NCBI GenBank assembly: GCA_025352125.1
Contig: JANXTZ010000081.1
Location: 98,297 to 162,296 of the forward strand
Reading direction: 5' to 3'
Source of the DNA: Deinococcales bacterium
Lineage (GTDB): Bacteria; Deinococcota; Deinococci; Deinococcales; JAAFIG01
DNA: 64,000 nt
In this document: positions 8,097 through 17,331 of the stretch, one piece after another
Layout of the letters: each line of letters begins with the position of its first letter
Numbering within the stretch: the first letter of the stretch is position 1
Made by a program: the position numbers and the translations under genes
Notes under the pieces: model-generated
The model's input: only the letters and a program-made list of their open reading frames with translations
What the model was told of the DNA's origin: nothing
Databases searched by the model: none

Positions 8097-9128
8097 TTAC
8101 CTCTCGAGATGAATCACACGTTTTTCTTGCGCCGAACGAATTGATTCGAGCGAGAGTCGCAGGCTTTTGATGTTGTCCCGCCCCGAAGTTGCGGGTTCTG
8201 TTCCCGTGTGGATCGCCTGGACAAAAGCATTCAAACTTCCGACCCGTCCGACAAACTCGAGGTTTGGCAGCTCGAGTTTTTGTTCTCGTTTGCCGCACTT
8301 TCGGATTTTCACCGTGTCAGGCACGTTGTTGTCGCGGCTGGTAAAACTGATCTCGCCGTGTTCGCACCCGAGTTTCCATTCGCCCGCCCAGGGGGTGACG
8401 GGGCTGGGAGAAACCCAACTTCCTCGGTAATTGACGACGGTGTTGTTCTCAAATTCAAGGTTGACGGCGGCGCTGGCGGGATCGCGGTACAAACTCCAAG
8501 CTGGATTCCAGGCGTGCGCGTACAGCTCGAGCACATCTTTTTGCAAGATAAATCGCATCAGGTCAAAGTGATGGATTGCCATGTCCAAGAGCAAAGGTTG
8601 CGCCCATTGCAAGTGTGCCATGTCGGGTGATGGGTACATGTTGTCGCGGCGAAAATCGACCTGAACCACGCCAACTTGCCCCAGCGTTTGCTCTTGGACC
8701 AGTCGCGCCACCAGTTGCGGCGCGGGTTGATGACGGTAATTTTGACTGACCATGACCGTGCGTTTTTGAACTCGAGCCACATCAATGACCGCTTTTGCAT
8801 CCTCAAGTGTCAAGGCAAAAGGTTTTTCGACCAGCACATGCAAACCAGCCTTTAAAGCTTCAATCGCAATTGGTGCGTGAGCCACGGCAGAGGCGGTAAT
8901 CAAAACCGCATCCACGTCCGAAACCTCGAGCGCATTTTCAAGGCTTGCAAAACAAGATTTTTTCGGTGGCTTCAGTGCTTGTCTCGCTGCCTCGAGCGCG
9001 TCTGGGTTGGCATCGACCCAGGCGACGGCTTTGACGGTTTTGAGCTTTGGGACTACACTCTCAGCCCAACTTCGTCCCCAGCCACCCATGCCAATTTGCA
9101 ACAACCGCAACGGTTTTGATTTGCCCAT
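8097..9128 (-). CDS. Gfo/Idh/MocA family oxidoreductase
   Basis: A 343-residue NAD(P)-dependent oxidoreductase. The N-terminal Rossmann motif is LQIGMGGWGRSW, then VLVEKPFALTLEDAKAV with the EKP motif typical of this family. The C-terminal alpha/beta domain contains LLLDMAIHHFDLMRFI, the substrate-side D/H motif. Substrates across the family are sugars, inositols or other polyols and cannot be told apart here. On the minus strand TAAAAT sits 5 nt before the ATG. A perfect hairpin (9153-9175) separates it from the cytochrome gene upstream, so it likely has its own promoter. Confidence 0.9.
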   Translation of the reverse strand: MGKSKPLRLLQIGMGGWGRSWAESVVPKLKTVKAVAWVDANPDALEAARQALKPPKKSCFASLENALEVSDVDAVLITASAVAHAPIAIEALKAGLHVLVEKPFALTLEDAKAVIDVARVQKRTVMVSQNYRHQPAPQLVARLVQEQTLGQVGVVQVDFRRDNMYPSPDMAHLQWAQPLLLDMAIHHFDLMRFILQKDVLELYAHAWNPAWSLYRDPASAAVNLEFENNTVVNYRGSWVSPSPVTPWAGEWKLGCEHGEISFTSRDNNVPDTVKIRKCGKREQKLELPNLEFVGRVGSLNAFVQAIHTGTEPATSGRDNIKSLRLSLESIRSAQEKRVIHLER

Positions 9129-9152
9129 GTTTTATTTTACGTGTTTCAAGAA

Positions 9153-9175
9153 GGGGATGGTCTCAGACCATCCCC
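9153..9175. terminator. Perfect hairpin, 11-bp arms, between cytochrome and Gfo/Idh genes
   Basis: GGGGATGGTCT-C-AGACCATCCCC. On the minus strand it follows the cytochrome c stop and is followed by a short T-rich stretch (TTCTTG), so it could end that transcript. The same 23-mer in the opposite orientation is at 12259-12281, so it may also be a small mobile repeat. Confidence 0.6.
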
Positions 9176-9189
9176 TAACAGGTTTTGCA

Positions 9190-10611
9190 TCAGATGGTTT
9201 TCAAGAATGCCACCAAATCTTGCATCTCCGGTTCGGATAAACCTATCAAAAAACGTTGGTTGTAAAAATTGACCGCATCGCGCAGGGTTGCCGCCGAACC
9301 GTTGTGAAAGTAGGGCGCTCGTGCTGCCAGGTTGCGCAAGATCGGTCCTTTGAACTTGCCAATGTCTGCCCATTTGCCGGTAATCAGTGCTCGCCCAGGG
9401 TCGGTGGTTTGGCGCGTCTCGAGGCTGAGCTTGTTTTTCAGGGTGTACAGCGGCAGGTCCGGTGTGCGTCTCGAGAGATCGGTCAGACCGATGTTGAGCG
9501 GGGCGATTACCGAGTGATTGCCAATATTTGGCGAATCGTGGCAGGTGGTGCATGTGCCAGGAATACTTGGCACGCCCAGGTTGTCGTTCAAGCCGTTCAC
9601 GCCGACAATGTTGATCGGTTTGGTGTTAAAAATCTGTTGCCCTCGAGCCACCGCTCGCCGCGCCCCGTTGAGTTCGCCCTCGGCTGCCAGGTTTTGCCAG
9701 GGCGTGTACAAGGTCATGGCACTGGGGTCAAATGCTTTGCCGCTTGGGTTTAAGCCCAGCGGGTCATTGATGCCGATAAAGAATTCTTGCAACGCCAAAG
9801 CCTCTGGTCCACCGGTTGCCCCCTTGACGTTCAAACGACCCGCCTCAAAGTCAAAAACTTGGGTCGAGAAAAGCTTGGTCTCGAAATTGACGATGCTCTG
9901 GCGCTCATTGTCGGTCAAATCCCTGGCACTTTGGGCGTGAGTTCGGGTGGCAGAATTGGATTGATGCAAGAGCGAGGCGTTCAGGTCAATGTGCTTGGCG
10001 GCATCCACAATACTTTCGCGTCCGTCCCACATGGCGGCACTCAGAAAGCTGAGGTTGGTGGTCGGCATCGGGCGGCGAAACAACGAGAGTTCTTGGGCGC
10101 TGGCAAAACCGTAAGGGTCATCGACAGCCTCGAGTGTGAACTCGGCGTTGGCTGGAATTGGCAGACCAACCCGAATCAAGCCCTTCTCGAGCAACATGCT
10201 GTAGGCTTTGCGGCGGGCGTGCAGGCTCGAGACATCTGCGCTGGGCGAGTTCGCGCCGTCCACCAGCCTGAAAATCGGGTCTGTGCCGAGGGAAAACAGA
10301 AAGCGTCTTTGAACGCCCGCTGGCGTGACCGTCCAACCCTCGCCTGGTTGATGACAGGTCAGGCAACTGCGCCCGTTGCTGCCGATGCTTTGAAAAAATG
10401 GATTGCCGGTGTCAATGTGACCCTCGAGCGAGACGGTTCTGGACCAACCGCTGGCATTGAGAAACGCTCGCAAGTTGGGATCAGGAAAAGCCTGAGTGGA
10501 CAGGCTCGCCGATTCGGCATTGATGTCTGTCGGATTTGGTTCTGATGTATTGCTGCAACCCCCCAGTACCAAAGTTGTAAACAAGCCCAACAGCAGCCAT
10601 CGATTCTTCAT
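9190..10611 (-). CDS. Diheme cytochrome c lipoprotein (cytochrome c peroxidase/MauG-like)
   Basis: A 473-residue exported protein. The signal peptide ends in a lipobox (LVLGGCSN), so it is probably lipid-anchored outside the membrane. Two heme-c sites are visible: CLTCH near residue 80 and CTTCH near residue 360. The C-terminal APYFHNGSAATLRDAVNFYN is typical of the bacterial diheme peroxidase/MauG family. These proteins reduce peroxide or oxidise protein substrates. It is longer than classic CcpA (about 340 aa) owing to insertions between the hemes. AAAGGGG precedes the ATG as ribosome binding site. Specific substrate unknown. Confidence 0.9.
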   Translation of the reverse strand: MKNRWLLLGLFTTLVLGGCSNTSEPNPTDINAESASLSTQAFPDPNLRAFLNASGWSRTVSLEGHIDTGNPFFQSIGSNGRSCLTCHQPGEGWTVTPAGVQRRFLFSLGTDPIFRLVDGANSPSADVSSLHARRKAYSMLLEKGLIRVGLPIPANAEFTLEAVDDPYGFASAQELSLFRRPMPTTNLSFLSAAMWDGRESIVDAAKHIDLNASLLHQSNSATRTHAQSARDLTDNERQSIVNFETKLFSTQVFDFEAGRLNVKGATGGPEALALQEFFIGINDPLGLNPSGKAFDPSAMTLYTPWQNLAAEGELNGARRAVARGQQIFNTKPINIVGVNGLNDNLGVPSIPGTCTTCHDSPNIGNHSVIAPLNIGLTDLSRRTPDLPLYTLKNKLSLETRQTTDPGRALITGKWADIGKFKGPILRNLAARAPYFHNGSAATLRDAVNFYNQRFLIGLSEPEMQDLVAFLKTI

Positions 10612-10796
10612 CTTCGACCCCTTTCAATCAGACCTTCCCGAAGCCAAACTGGTGTTTTGTCAGGTTCGAGTGGTGTTGGGTCAGGCTATTCGAGCCTCAG
10701 TCACGTGGTGGTCACAAGAAGCAAAATTTGGGACAGCCGCAAACCAAAACCGCCACACACAGAGATGTATGTGGGTCTCGAGTTTGCCCGAATTTT

Positions 10797-11525
10797 TTAG
10801 CTTTGGGGCAGCAATTGTTCGCGCACCACCACCACATGCCCGATCACCCAGACGGCTGGCGCTTCAATGCTGGTTTCGCCGTTCGCCACCGCTTGCAGGC
10901 TCGAGATCACCACGCGTTCTCTGGGGGTGCTGCCGCGTTCGATGAAGGCGCAAGGCTCGAGCTTGTCCCGCCCAAGTGAGATTAAATTTTGGGCAATATG
11001 GGCGCGTTCGCCCACGCCCATCAAGACCACCAGGGTTTCCACGTGGGCGTAATTGCGCCATTCTGGAGCAGATTCCTCGGAGTGATTTCCGGTCACCACC
11101 GCAAAGCCTCGAGCGAGGTTGCGGTAGGTCAATGGAATTCCTGCCAGGGCTGGCACGGCAAGGCTCGAGCTGATGCCAGGAACAATCTGCACAGACACGC
11201 CCAGCGCGGCAAGGTGCGCCCATTCTTCCGCGCCGCGACCAAACACGAACGGGTCGCCGCCTTTCAGTCGCACCACGTTTTTGCCTGCCAGGGCGTAACG
11301 CTCGAGCAAGACCATGATCTCGGTTTGCACGCTGTCCTGCTCGCCGTGGTTTTTGCCGACGTACACGCGCTCGCTGCTGCTGGGAATCAACTCGAGAATC
11401 GCGGATGCCACCAGACGGTCATAGAGCACCACGTCGGCTTGCTCGAGGGCGCGAAGTGCTTTGATGGTCAGTAATTCTGGGTCGCCAGGTCCAGCGCCAA
11501 CAATAAAAACTTTGCCAGCGCTCAC
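10797..11525 (-). CDS. cobA: Uroporphyrinogen-III C-methyltransferase (SUMT)
   Basis: SAM-dependent bis-methylation of uroporphyrinogen III to precorrin-2, first step of the siroheme branch. 242 aa from a GTG at 11525 that overlaps the upstream stop as GTGA; the frame remains open for 24 more codons, but those lie within the preceding gene. Motifs: FIVGAGPGDPELLTIKAL, VLYDRLV, VRLKGGDPFVFGRGAEE, VVPGISS-like IVPGISSSLAVPA and GIPLTYR. Last gene of the sulfur operon, supplying siroheme for the sulfite reductase two genes upstream and plausibly for nitrite reductase. Confidence 0.96.
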   Translation of the reverse strand: MSAGKVFIVGAGPGDPELLTIKALRALEQADVVLYDRLVASAILELIPSSSERVYVGKNHGEQDSVQTEIMVLLERYALAGKNVVRLKGGDPFVFGRGAEEWAHLAALGVSVQIVPGISSSLAVPALAGIPLTYRNLARGFAVVTGNHSEESAPEWRNYAHVETLVVLMGVGERAHIAQNLISLGRDKLEPCAFIERGSTPRERVVISSLQAVANGETSIEAPAVWVIGHVVVVREQLLPQS

Positions 11526-12235
11526 AAGTTCATCTCGGGTTTTGAGAACACCGCGCAATTCTGGGGCGTGCAGCCCTTGCACGGCGTTAGCTTGCAAGCC
11601 TCGCGCTGTGCCAGCACGCCGCGTTTGATTTCGGCTCGAGCCTCAATGGGTTGACCGTCTTTCACCAGTTGCAGTGCGTTTGAATCCATCAGGTCGTACC
11701 AGAGTTTTTTGCGCAGATCAAAACTGGCAAAACCTGCCGTGATGCTCGAGCGCATCGAGCGCAAGATTGCCAGAAATTCCGTGTACTCCTCGCCGTACTC
11801 GAGGTTCAGTTTTTGTTTGATCCGCACACCCAAAGCGGGGGCTGTGCCACTGGTCGAAATGCCAATGATCAGATCGCCACGGCGCACCACGCTGGGCAGA
11901 ATTAGCGAACAACGCTCAGGGTCGTCCACGCTGTTGCACAAGACACCTCGAGCCTCGGCTTCGGCATAAATTGCCAGGTTGTCGGCTTTGTCTTTGGTGT
12001 GCGACATCACCAGCCATACACCCGCCAAATCACCCGCCTCAAACCCGCGCCGCAGCCAAGTGACTTTGCCGTCTTGCTCGAGCGCATCCAGTTCTGGGTG
12101 TTGATACGGTGAAAGCAGGGTCAGGTCTGCGCCAGCCTCGAGCAAGCCGCGCACCTTGTGCTCGGTTTCCCAACCGCCACCGACGAACAAGACCTTGCGA
12201 TTTTTCAGGTTGAGCATGACGGGGTAATAAGACAT
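11522..12235 (-). CDS. Precorrin-2 dehydrogenase / sirohydrochlorin ferrochelatase-type (CysG N-terminal domain)
   Basis: Second and possibly third step of siroheme synthesis. 237 aa; N-terminal Rossmann region YYPVMLNLKNRKVLFVGGG, then SVDDPERCSLILPSVVRRGDL (family SVNVVDDPxLCxFxxPA region) and GISTSGTAPALGVRIKQ. The motif after GGG reads WETEHK instead of the usual VAxRK, a mild oddity. The C-terminal 24 residues hold four cysteines (214, 219, 222, 227; C-x4-C-x2-C-x4-C) not present in E. coli CysG; they could bind Zn or an Fe-S cluster. GGAGG precedes the ATG. Ends in a 4-bp overlap with cobA. Confidence 0.9.
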   Translation of the reverse strand: MSYYPVMLNLKNRKVLFVGGGWETEHKVRGLLEAGADLTLLSPYQHPELDALEQDGKVTWLRRGFEAGDLAGVWLVMSHTKDKADNLAIYAEAEARGVLCNSVDDPERCSLILPSVVRRGDLIIGISTSGTAPALGVRIKQKLNLEYGEEYTEFLAILRSMRSSITAGFASFDLRKKLWYDLMDSNALQLVKDGQPIEARAEIKRGVLAQREACKLTPCKGCTPQNCAVFSKPEMNL

Positions 12236-12258
12236 GACCTTCCTCCAAGAATATCAAT

Positions 12259-12281
12259 GGGGATGGTCTGAGACCATCCCC
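12259..12281. terminator. Perfect hairpin, same 23-mer as 9153, opposite orientation
   Basis: GGGGATGGTCT-G-AGACCATCCCC, between the sulfite reductase stop and the precorrin-2 dehydrogenase start. It may attenuate or process the operon mRNA. Identical arms to 9153-9175. Confidence 0.55.
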
Positions 12282-12301
12282 CACAAGAATATAATTATTT
12301 T

Positions 12302-13891
12302 TTAATCTGCGGCGTGGGCAAGCTCGAGCACAAGTGATGGTTCAAACGCACCGGCACCGATGCGCATGGTGTACTCACGCCAGCTTTCAGAACCAACCCG
12401 ATGCGCTAAAAAACCGGCGATCACTTTTTCGGAGTATTCCTCGAGTTGCGATGCCGGAATCACGCTTTTAAGTTTGTCACCAAGACGTGCCTCGACATCC
12501 AGACCGCCCGAAAGGTGAACTTGATAAACTTCTTCTTGTCCGCCGTTCGTGTCGCTGCGGTTCGCGCCCATAAAACCGAGATCAGCCACTTGATACCGTG
12601 CGCAGGCGTTTGAGCAACCCGTGAGATTGATGCTGAACGCGTGCGGGAACGTGTTGCCAAATTTTGACTCGAGGTGTTCCACAAGTTTGGTGGTTTTGGC
12701 TTTGGTTTCGGTCAGGGCAAGCCTGCAAAATTCGATGCCCGTGCAGGCAATCGTGCTGCCACGAAAGAAGTTGTTGGCGTGAAGACCAATTCTCTCGAGT
12801 TCAGCAATGGCAGCCTCGAGTTTTTCTCGCGCCACATTCACGACAATCACGTTCTGGCGCGGGGTGTTGCGCAGGTCGCCAGAGCCGTAGGTCTCGGCAA
12901 TGCGGGCAAGCTCGAGGGCGTGGGCTGTCGTGATGCGCCCGACGGTGGTGGCAAGCCCAATGGCATACTGTCCGTTGTTTTGAGGAATGATTCCCAGGTG
13001 ATCGCTGGCGTTGCTGGGTGCCCTGGGGGCTTCGAGACCATTCTCAAACTTGCGCCCCAGGTATTCGCGCTCGACGACATCGCGGAATTTGTCACTTCCC
13101 CAATCGGCGAGCAAAAACTTCAGGCGGGCTTTCTTGCGGCTCACCCGATATCCATGATCGCGGTAGGCGGCTGTGATCGCCCGTGAAACCTCGAGCACGT
13201 CCTCTGGCATTACAAACACGCCGAGGCGTTTGGCGAGGTGCGGGATCGCGCCCAGACCGCCACCAACCCAGACATCAAAACCAATTCGTCCGTCAATATG
13301 TTGGTGCGCGATAAAACCAATGTCGTTGATGTGATGGCAGGCGCACTGTTCGGGGCACGCGGTGATTGAGATTTTAAACTTGCGCGGCAGATCACCGAAC
13401 TCGACATTGCCCGAAAAATGGTTGGACAGCGTTTGCGACAACCCTCGAGTGTCCAGAATTTGCCTGCCGTCAAGTCCCTCGAGCGGGCAGGCGATCACGT
13501 TGCGAACCGTGTCACCACATGCGCCGACCGAATGCAGACCGACCTTCTCGAGTCGGTCAAAAATTTCTGGAACATCCTCAATTTTCAGCCAGTGAAATTG
13601 AAAACACTGTCTGTCGGTGATGTCCAGCACGCCACGACCAAAATCGTTGGCGATACCGACCACCACGCGCATGATCTGGCTGGTGTAGCTTCCAGCCGTG
13701 ATCTTGATGCGCAGCATGAAAAAACCGTCCTCTTGCGGACGTTGCGGGTACAGACCGTACCATTTGAACAAATCCAGATCGTCGGGGGTGATGCTCAAGA
13801 AACCCGTTTTGGCGTAATTGTAAATGTCTGCCAGCACTTGATACGGTGGCTTGACCGCCTTGATTTCCTCCATGTGATTTGCTTTTGCCAT
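12302..13891 (-). CDS. Siroheme/4Fe-4S sulfite (or nitrite) reductase, ferredoxin-type
   Basis: Six-electron reductase, 529 aa from ATG 13891, which is preceded by GAGAGGATAGGA. Two ferredoxin-like half repeats are visible (FMLRIKITAGSYTSQIM and GQYAIGLATTVGRI). The siroheme-4Fe-4S ligands are C-x5-C in ACTGIEFCRLA and C-x3-C in LTGCSNACARYQ. ITACPEQCACH in the first half is normal for this family. NirA-type nitrite and sulfite reductases are hard to separate by sequence; its place next to sat, cysH and cysC, while nirBD sits elsewhere in the window, argues for sulfite. Electrons probably come from ferredoxin. Confidence 0.93.
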   Translation of the reverse strand: MAKANHMEEIKAVKPPYQVLADIYNYAKTGFLSITPDDLDLFKWYGLYPQRPQEDGFFMLRIKITAGSYTSQIMRVVVGIANDFGRGVLDITDRQCFQFHWLKIEDVPEIFDRLEKVGLHSVGACGDTVRNVIACPLEGLDGRQILDTRGLSQTLSNHFSGNVEFGDLPRKFKISITACPEQCACHHINDIGFIAHQHIDGRIGFDVWVGGGLGAIPHLAKRLGVFVMPEDVLEVSRAITAAYRDHGYRVSRKKARLKFLLADWGSDKFRDVVEREYLGRKFENGLEAPRAPSNASDHLGIIPQNNGQYAIGLATTVGRITTAHALELARIAETYGSGDLRNTPRQNVIVVNVAREKLEAAIAELERIGLHANNFFRGSTIACTGIEFCRLALTETKAKTTKLVEHLESKFGNTFPHAFSINLTGCSNACARYQVADLGFMGANRSDTNGGQEEVYQVHLSGGLDVEARLGDKLKSVIPASQLEEYSEKVIAGFLAHRVGSESWREYTMRIGAGAFEPSLVLELAHAAD

Positions 13892-13942
13892 TGATCCTAT
13901 CCTCTCGAGAAAACGGATTTTAATCCGTCCCAACTGCCCTGC

Positions 13943-14686
13943 TTAGCTACTCAGCACCGATCTGAGGATCAATACCGTTCCAACAATTGACAGCACTGTA
14001 CCAAGAAGTGGACGGGCAATGTTCTCCGAGAGTTTGGGTGCGTAACCGCTGGCAAGCCAAGTGCTGGGCAGTGCGCCAAGCAGCAACCAACCAACGGTGG
14101 GGAAGTCCACGGCAGATCGTTGCGCGTGCCCTGCGGCAGCCACCAGGGACAGCAGCACGCCGTGGGCAACGTCTGTGCCAGCCAGCCTCGAGACTTTGAG
14201 TTGCGGCATGATGAACGTCAGTGCCAGCGCGAGCATTGCGCCGCTACCAATGCTGGTCAGACCAACAATTGCACCGACCAACGCCCCAATCAGCGGCAAC
14301 GGAATTGGGATGGCTTTAACCACTTTGGGCGGATACTTCCAACGCCATAAAATCGCAATGCCAGTAAAAATTAAAGCGATTGCCAATAAACGCAGCAAGA
14401 ACGTGACCTTCAGGTTCATCAAACTGGTGGCATAACCTGCGGGAAGGCTGCCGATTGCCAGCAGCGCAACCGTTTTCCAATCAATGGTGCCGCTTAAATG
14501 ATGCCGCCACGACGCGCCCATTTTGGTGATGCTGGCGGTAATCAAGTCCGTGCCGATCAGAACAGGTGTTGGCAGTCCAAGCAACAGCAAGGCAGGGGTC
14601 AGCAAACTGCCGCCACCAAGCCCTGTCGTGCCGATCAAGAAACCTGTGACCGCGCCGAGCGCCACCAGCACGGGTGGCTCAATCAT
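13943..14686 (-). CDS. TauE/SafE family sulfite/anion permease
   Basis: A 247-residue membrane protein with about 7-8 hydrophobic helices and the family glycine motifs [21 protein letters not shown] near the N-terminus and [19 protein letters not shown] in the second half. Members move sulfite, sulfonates, sulfolactate or related anions. The start overlaps the sat stop by 4 bp, so it is translated with the sulfate-activation genes. It could export excess toxic sulfite or serve as the sulfate entry route, since no sulfate ABC importer is seen nearby. Direction is not readable from sequence. Confidence 0.9.
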   Translation of the reverse strand: MIEPPVLVALGAVTGFLIGTTGLGGGSLLTPALLLLGLPTPVLIGTDLITASITKMGASWRHHLSGTIDWKTVALLAIGSLPAGYATSLMNLKVTFLLRLLAIALIFTGIAILWRWKYPPKVVKAIPIPLPLIGALVGAIVGLTSIGSGAMLALALTFIMPQLKVSRLAGTDVAHGVLLSLVAAAGHAQRSAVDFPTVGWLLLGALPSTWLASGYAPKLSENIARPLLGTVLSIVGTVLILRSVLSS

Positions 14687-15852
14687 GTCCGTGCCTCGAG
14701 ATACGCGGCACGCAAGACCTCAGCCACCTCTTTGCGGGTGAATTCGACGGGCAATTCCTCGCCGGCGGTCAGCTTCTCGCGGACTTTTGTACCAGACAAG
14801 ACGAGGTGGTGACTGCTGTCGTGCGGGCAGGTGCGGCTCGAGACGAGCGAACCGCAGGTGCGGCAGTAAAATGTGTGCTCGAATTTGATGATCTCGATGC
14901 CGAGTTCTTCTTTGCTGTAGGTGTCAAAAATTTCTTGCGCGTCGTACGTGCCGTAATACGTGCCAACGCCAGCGTGGTCGCGTCCGACAATAAAATGGGT
15001 GCAACCGTAATTGCGTCTCGAGATGGCGTGCAAAACGGCTTCTCGAGGTCCTGCGTAACGCATCGCGGCGGGATACACGCCAAAAAGCACCCGACTGGCT
15101 GGATAGTAACCCTCGAGCAAGACCTCGTAGGCTTTGACTCGGGTTGCGGCAGGCACATCATCAGATTTGGTGCTGCCGACCAATGGATTCAAGAACAGCC
15201 CGTCAATCGTCTCGAGCGCGACCTTGTGCAAATACTCGTGCGCACGGTGAATTGGGTTGCGGGTCTGGAATGCCACCACGGTCTTCCAACCTTTCTTGGC
15301 AAACTGCTCTCGGGTCTCGAGTGGGGTGTGATGGTGCTCGGGGTAATCGCCACGCGAAATCTCGAACAACGTGATATCACCCGCCAAGTTGACCTCCCCC
15401 TGCTCGAGCAACGCCGCCACGCCAGGATGCTTCTCGTCCGTGGTGCGATACACTTTGAGCGCCTCTTCTTGCTTGTCGGGCGTGTACTGCTCAGACACCT
15501 CGAGCAAACCAACGGGCGCGTTGCGGTAATTGAGCAAAATTTGACCCGTTAACGTTTTGGCTGCCTCGCTCGAGACGCCCAAGGTGATCGGAATGCTCCA
15601 CGGTAAACCGTTCGCCAGGCGCAGATTCTCGACGATGCTGGCATGGTCTTTGGAACCCACGAAACCTGTGAGCGGCGAATACACGCCCGTCGCAATCAAC
15701 TCGAGGTCGGCGTAATTGCGCTCACTTAACTCGAGGGTTGGAAGGTGTGCAAAGTCTTTTGGATCAAGGTTTTTGACGCGGTTAATCAGTTTGCCGCCGA
15801 GTGGGGTGATGAGGCTGTTCTCGAGGTTTGCGGTTTCTAAGGTCAAAGTCAT
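14683..15852 (-). CDS. sat: Sulfate adenylyltransferase (ATP sulfurylase)
   Basis: ATP + sulfate to APS + PPi, cytosolic. 389 aa, homomeric Sat type rather than CysDN. Active-site motifs: [14 protein letters not shown] (QxRNxxHxxH), [15 protein letters not shown], and [16 protein letters not shown]. The C-terminal C-x2-C-x8-C-x3-H ([20 protein letters not shown]) is the zinc site of bacterial Sat. AAGGAAA precedes the ATG. Catalyses the first step for the cysH and cysC genes about 280 bp upstream. Confidence 0.97.
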   Translation of the reverse strand: MTLTLETANLENSLITPLGGKLINRVKNLDPKDFAHLPTLELSERNYADLELIATGVYSPLTGFVGSKDHASIVENLRLANGLPWSIPITLGVSSEAAKTLTGQILLNYRNAPVGLLEVSEQYTPDKQEEALKVYRTTDEKHPGVAALLEQGEVNLAGDITLFEISRGDYPEHHHTPLETREQFAKKGWKTVVAFQTRNPIHRAHEYLHKVALETIDGLFLNPLVGSTKSDDVPAATRVKAYEVLLEGYYPASRVLFGVYPAAMRYAGPREAVLHAISRRNYGCTHFIVGRDHAGVGTYYGTYDAQEIFDTYSKEELGIEIIKFEHTFYCRTCGSLVSSRTCPHDSSHHLVLSGTKVREKLTAGEELPVEFTRKEVAEVLRAAYLEART

Positions 15853-15879
15853 GGGTTTCCTTTTCGGTTGGGCGGGTAT

Positions 15880-16090
15880 TTGTTTACCCTCATCCCAGCC
15901 CTTCTTGCCCCTTACAGCAGCACCTTACGGGCTTGGGGCGCTTCTTCCAACATCGGGAGAAGGGAGTTTTATTGTTTTTTGGTGTGGGTGCAATGTTGGT
16001 TTTATTTTTTGTTGTAGGGGCGCTGCTTCTTGATTATAAAACGCACCTTCTTGGTTTCAAGACGCACCTAACGGGCGAAACCGCTATCGG
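15880..16090. repeat. Composite intergenic repeat between cysH and sat
   Basis: The 283-bp gap (15853-16135) is filled with repeat modules: CCTTACGGGC (15925 region), GGGAGAAGGGAG (15955 region), and GTAGGGGCGCTGCTTCTTGA with ATAAAACGCACCTT (16014-16049). At 16050-16061 the segment CTTGGTTTCAAG is the exact reverse complement of CTTGAAACCAAG at 607-618, between shared flanks. No gene seen. Confidence 0.6.
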
Positions 16091-16135
16091 GCATAATCGC
16101 TTGCTGTACCCTGCCTTTGCATTGTTGATTCTTGC

Positions 16136-16798
16136 TCAAATCGCGTTCTGCCCGACCCACAACCCGCATTCGGTCTTGCCTTGTCCTGCCCAACGTCCGG
16201 CTCGAGCGTCTTCACCTGGGCGCACGGCGCGGGTGCAGGGGGCGCAACCGATGCTTAAGAATCCATCAAAATACAGTGGGTTGACGGGCAGCTCGTGTTC
16301 TTTGGCGTAAGCCTCGAGGTCAACGCGTGTCCAGTTGGCAAGCGGGTTGAGTTTGACTCGAGCGCCGCCGTGTTCGATCAGTGGGATGTCGGCTCGAGTG
16401 TTGGCTTGGTCACGGCTGCGGGCATTCAGGACGGCGCTTGGGTTTTGTTGTGCAAGGTAATGTTGCAGTGGCGCAACTTTGCGTGCGGCGCAGCAGGCAT
16501 CGGTGTCGGTCAAATATAAATCATCGAGCGGCAAGCCAGCGTGCAAGGTCACAAAATCGAGTTGCGGGTATCTGGTTTTCAGGGAATCTCGAGTTTGAAG
16601 TGTTTCACGGAAGTGATAATCAGTGTCCACAAAAATCACTTTTCCCGTGTAACCGGCTCGAGCGGCAAGATCAATCAGCACAATGCCGTTTAAATTAAAC
16701 GCGCTCGGCATGACAGCATCGGGATACGCCTTTAACGCCCACGCCATAAACTCGAGCGGGTCATGGCTGGGTGAAGGTTGCTCAAGAACGCTGTTCAT
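16136..16798 (-). CDS. cysH: Adenylyl-sulfate (APS) reductase, 4Fe-4S type CysH
   Basis: Reduces activated sulfate to sulfite with thioredoxin. 220 aa. The paired cysteines CC (102-103) and CxxC (185, 188) are the 4Fe-4S ligands that mark APS-type (plant/Bacillus-type) reductases, as opposed to cluster-free PAPS reductases. The catalytic Cys is 211 in [22 protein letters not shown] and [11 protein letters not shown] correspond to the substrate loops. The C-terminal [19 protein letters not shown] is canonical. Overlaps cysC by 4 bp. Because APS is probably the substrate, the co-encoded APS kinase is not strictly needed for this step. Confidence 0.96.
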   Translation of the reverse strand: MNSVLEQPSPSHDPLEFMAWALKAYPDAVMPSAFNLNGIVLIDLAARAGYTGKVIFVDTDYHFRETLQTRDSLKTRYPQLDFVTLHAGLPLDDLYLTDTDACCAARKVAPLQHYLAQQNPSAVLNARSRDQANTRADIPLIEHGGARVKLNPLANWTRVDLEAYAKEHELPVNPLYFDGFLSIGCAPCTRAVRPGEDARAGRWAGQGKTECGLWVGQNAI

Positions 16799-17331
16799 GC
16801 GCTGACTGGGACTCGAATTCCGAGGCTGGCAAGTTTCTCTAGCACACGGTCCACGCTTTGCTCGAGGCTTTCCAGGTCGGTGCGAAGGTGAAGTTCGGGG
16901 TGCGTTGGGGCTTCGTAAGGGTCGCTGACGCCTGTAAAATGCTGAATCTCGCCTGCCAGTGCTTTTTTGTACAAGCCCTTCACATCGCGGCTCGAGACAG
17001 TCTCAAAGGGGGCGTCTACGAAAACCTCTAAACTTTTGTCGGCTTGATCGAGCACCTCGCGGCGCGTGTCACGGTACGGGCTGATGGCGCTGACCAGGGT
17101 CACAACGCCGTGTTTGGCAAGAAGGTTTGCCACAAATCCGATGCGGCGAATGTTGGTGTCGCGGTCTTCCCTGGAAAATCCCAGACCTTTGGAGAGCGTT
17201 TCGCGCACGGCGTCGCCGTCCAATATTTGGACTTTATGCCCAGCTTCAATCAGCACTGGCTCGAGTGCTTTTACGATGGTGGTTTTGCCTGCGCCCGATA
17301 ATCCTGTAAACCAAATGACTGCTCCGCTCAT
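16795..17331 (-). CDS. cysC: Adenylyl-sulfate kinase
   Basis: APS + ATP to PAPS. 178 aa with Walker [12 protein letters not shown], the [23 protein letters not shown]-binding segment, and [23 protein letters not shown] 17331 is chosen because GAGGAG sits 7 nt upstream; the frame is open 21 codons further to another ATG without such a site. First gene of the minus-strand sulfate operon. The presence of both a kinase and an APS-type reductase suggests PAPS is also made for sulfation, or that the reductase accepts both. Confidence 0.95.
   Translation of the reverse strand: MSGAVIWFTGLSGAGKTTIVKALEPVLIEAGHKVQILDGDAVRETLSKGLGFSREDRDTNIRRIGFVANLLAKHGVVTLVSAISPYRDTRREVLDQADKSLEVFVDAPFETVSSRDVKGLYKKALAGEIQHFTGVSDPYEAPTHPELHLRTDLESLEQSVDRVLEKLASLGIRVPVSA

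Noticed and set aside
12302-13891. Annotation as ferredoxin-nitrite reductase
   Set aside because: Cannot be excluded by sequence, but its operon is for sulfate reduction and nirBD is present separately.
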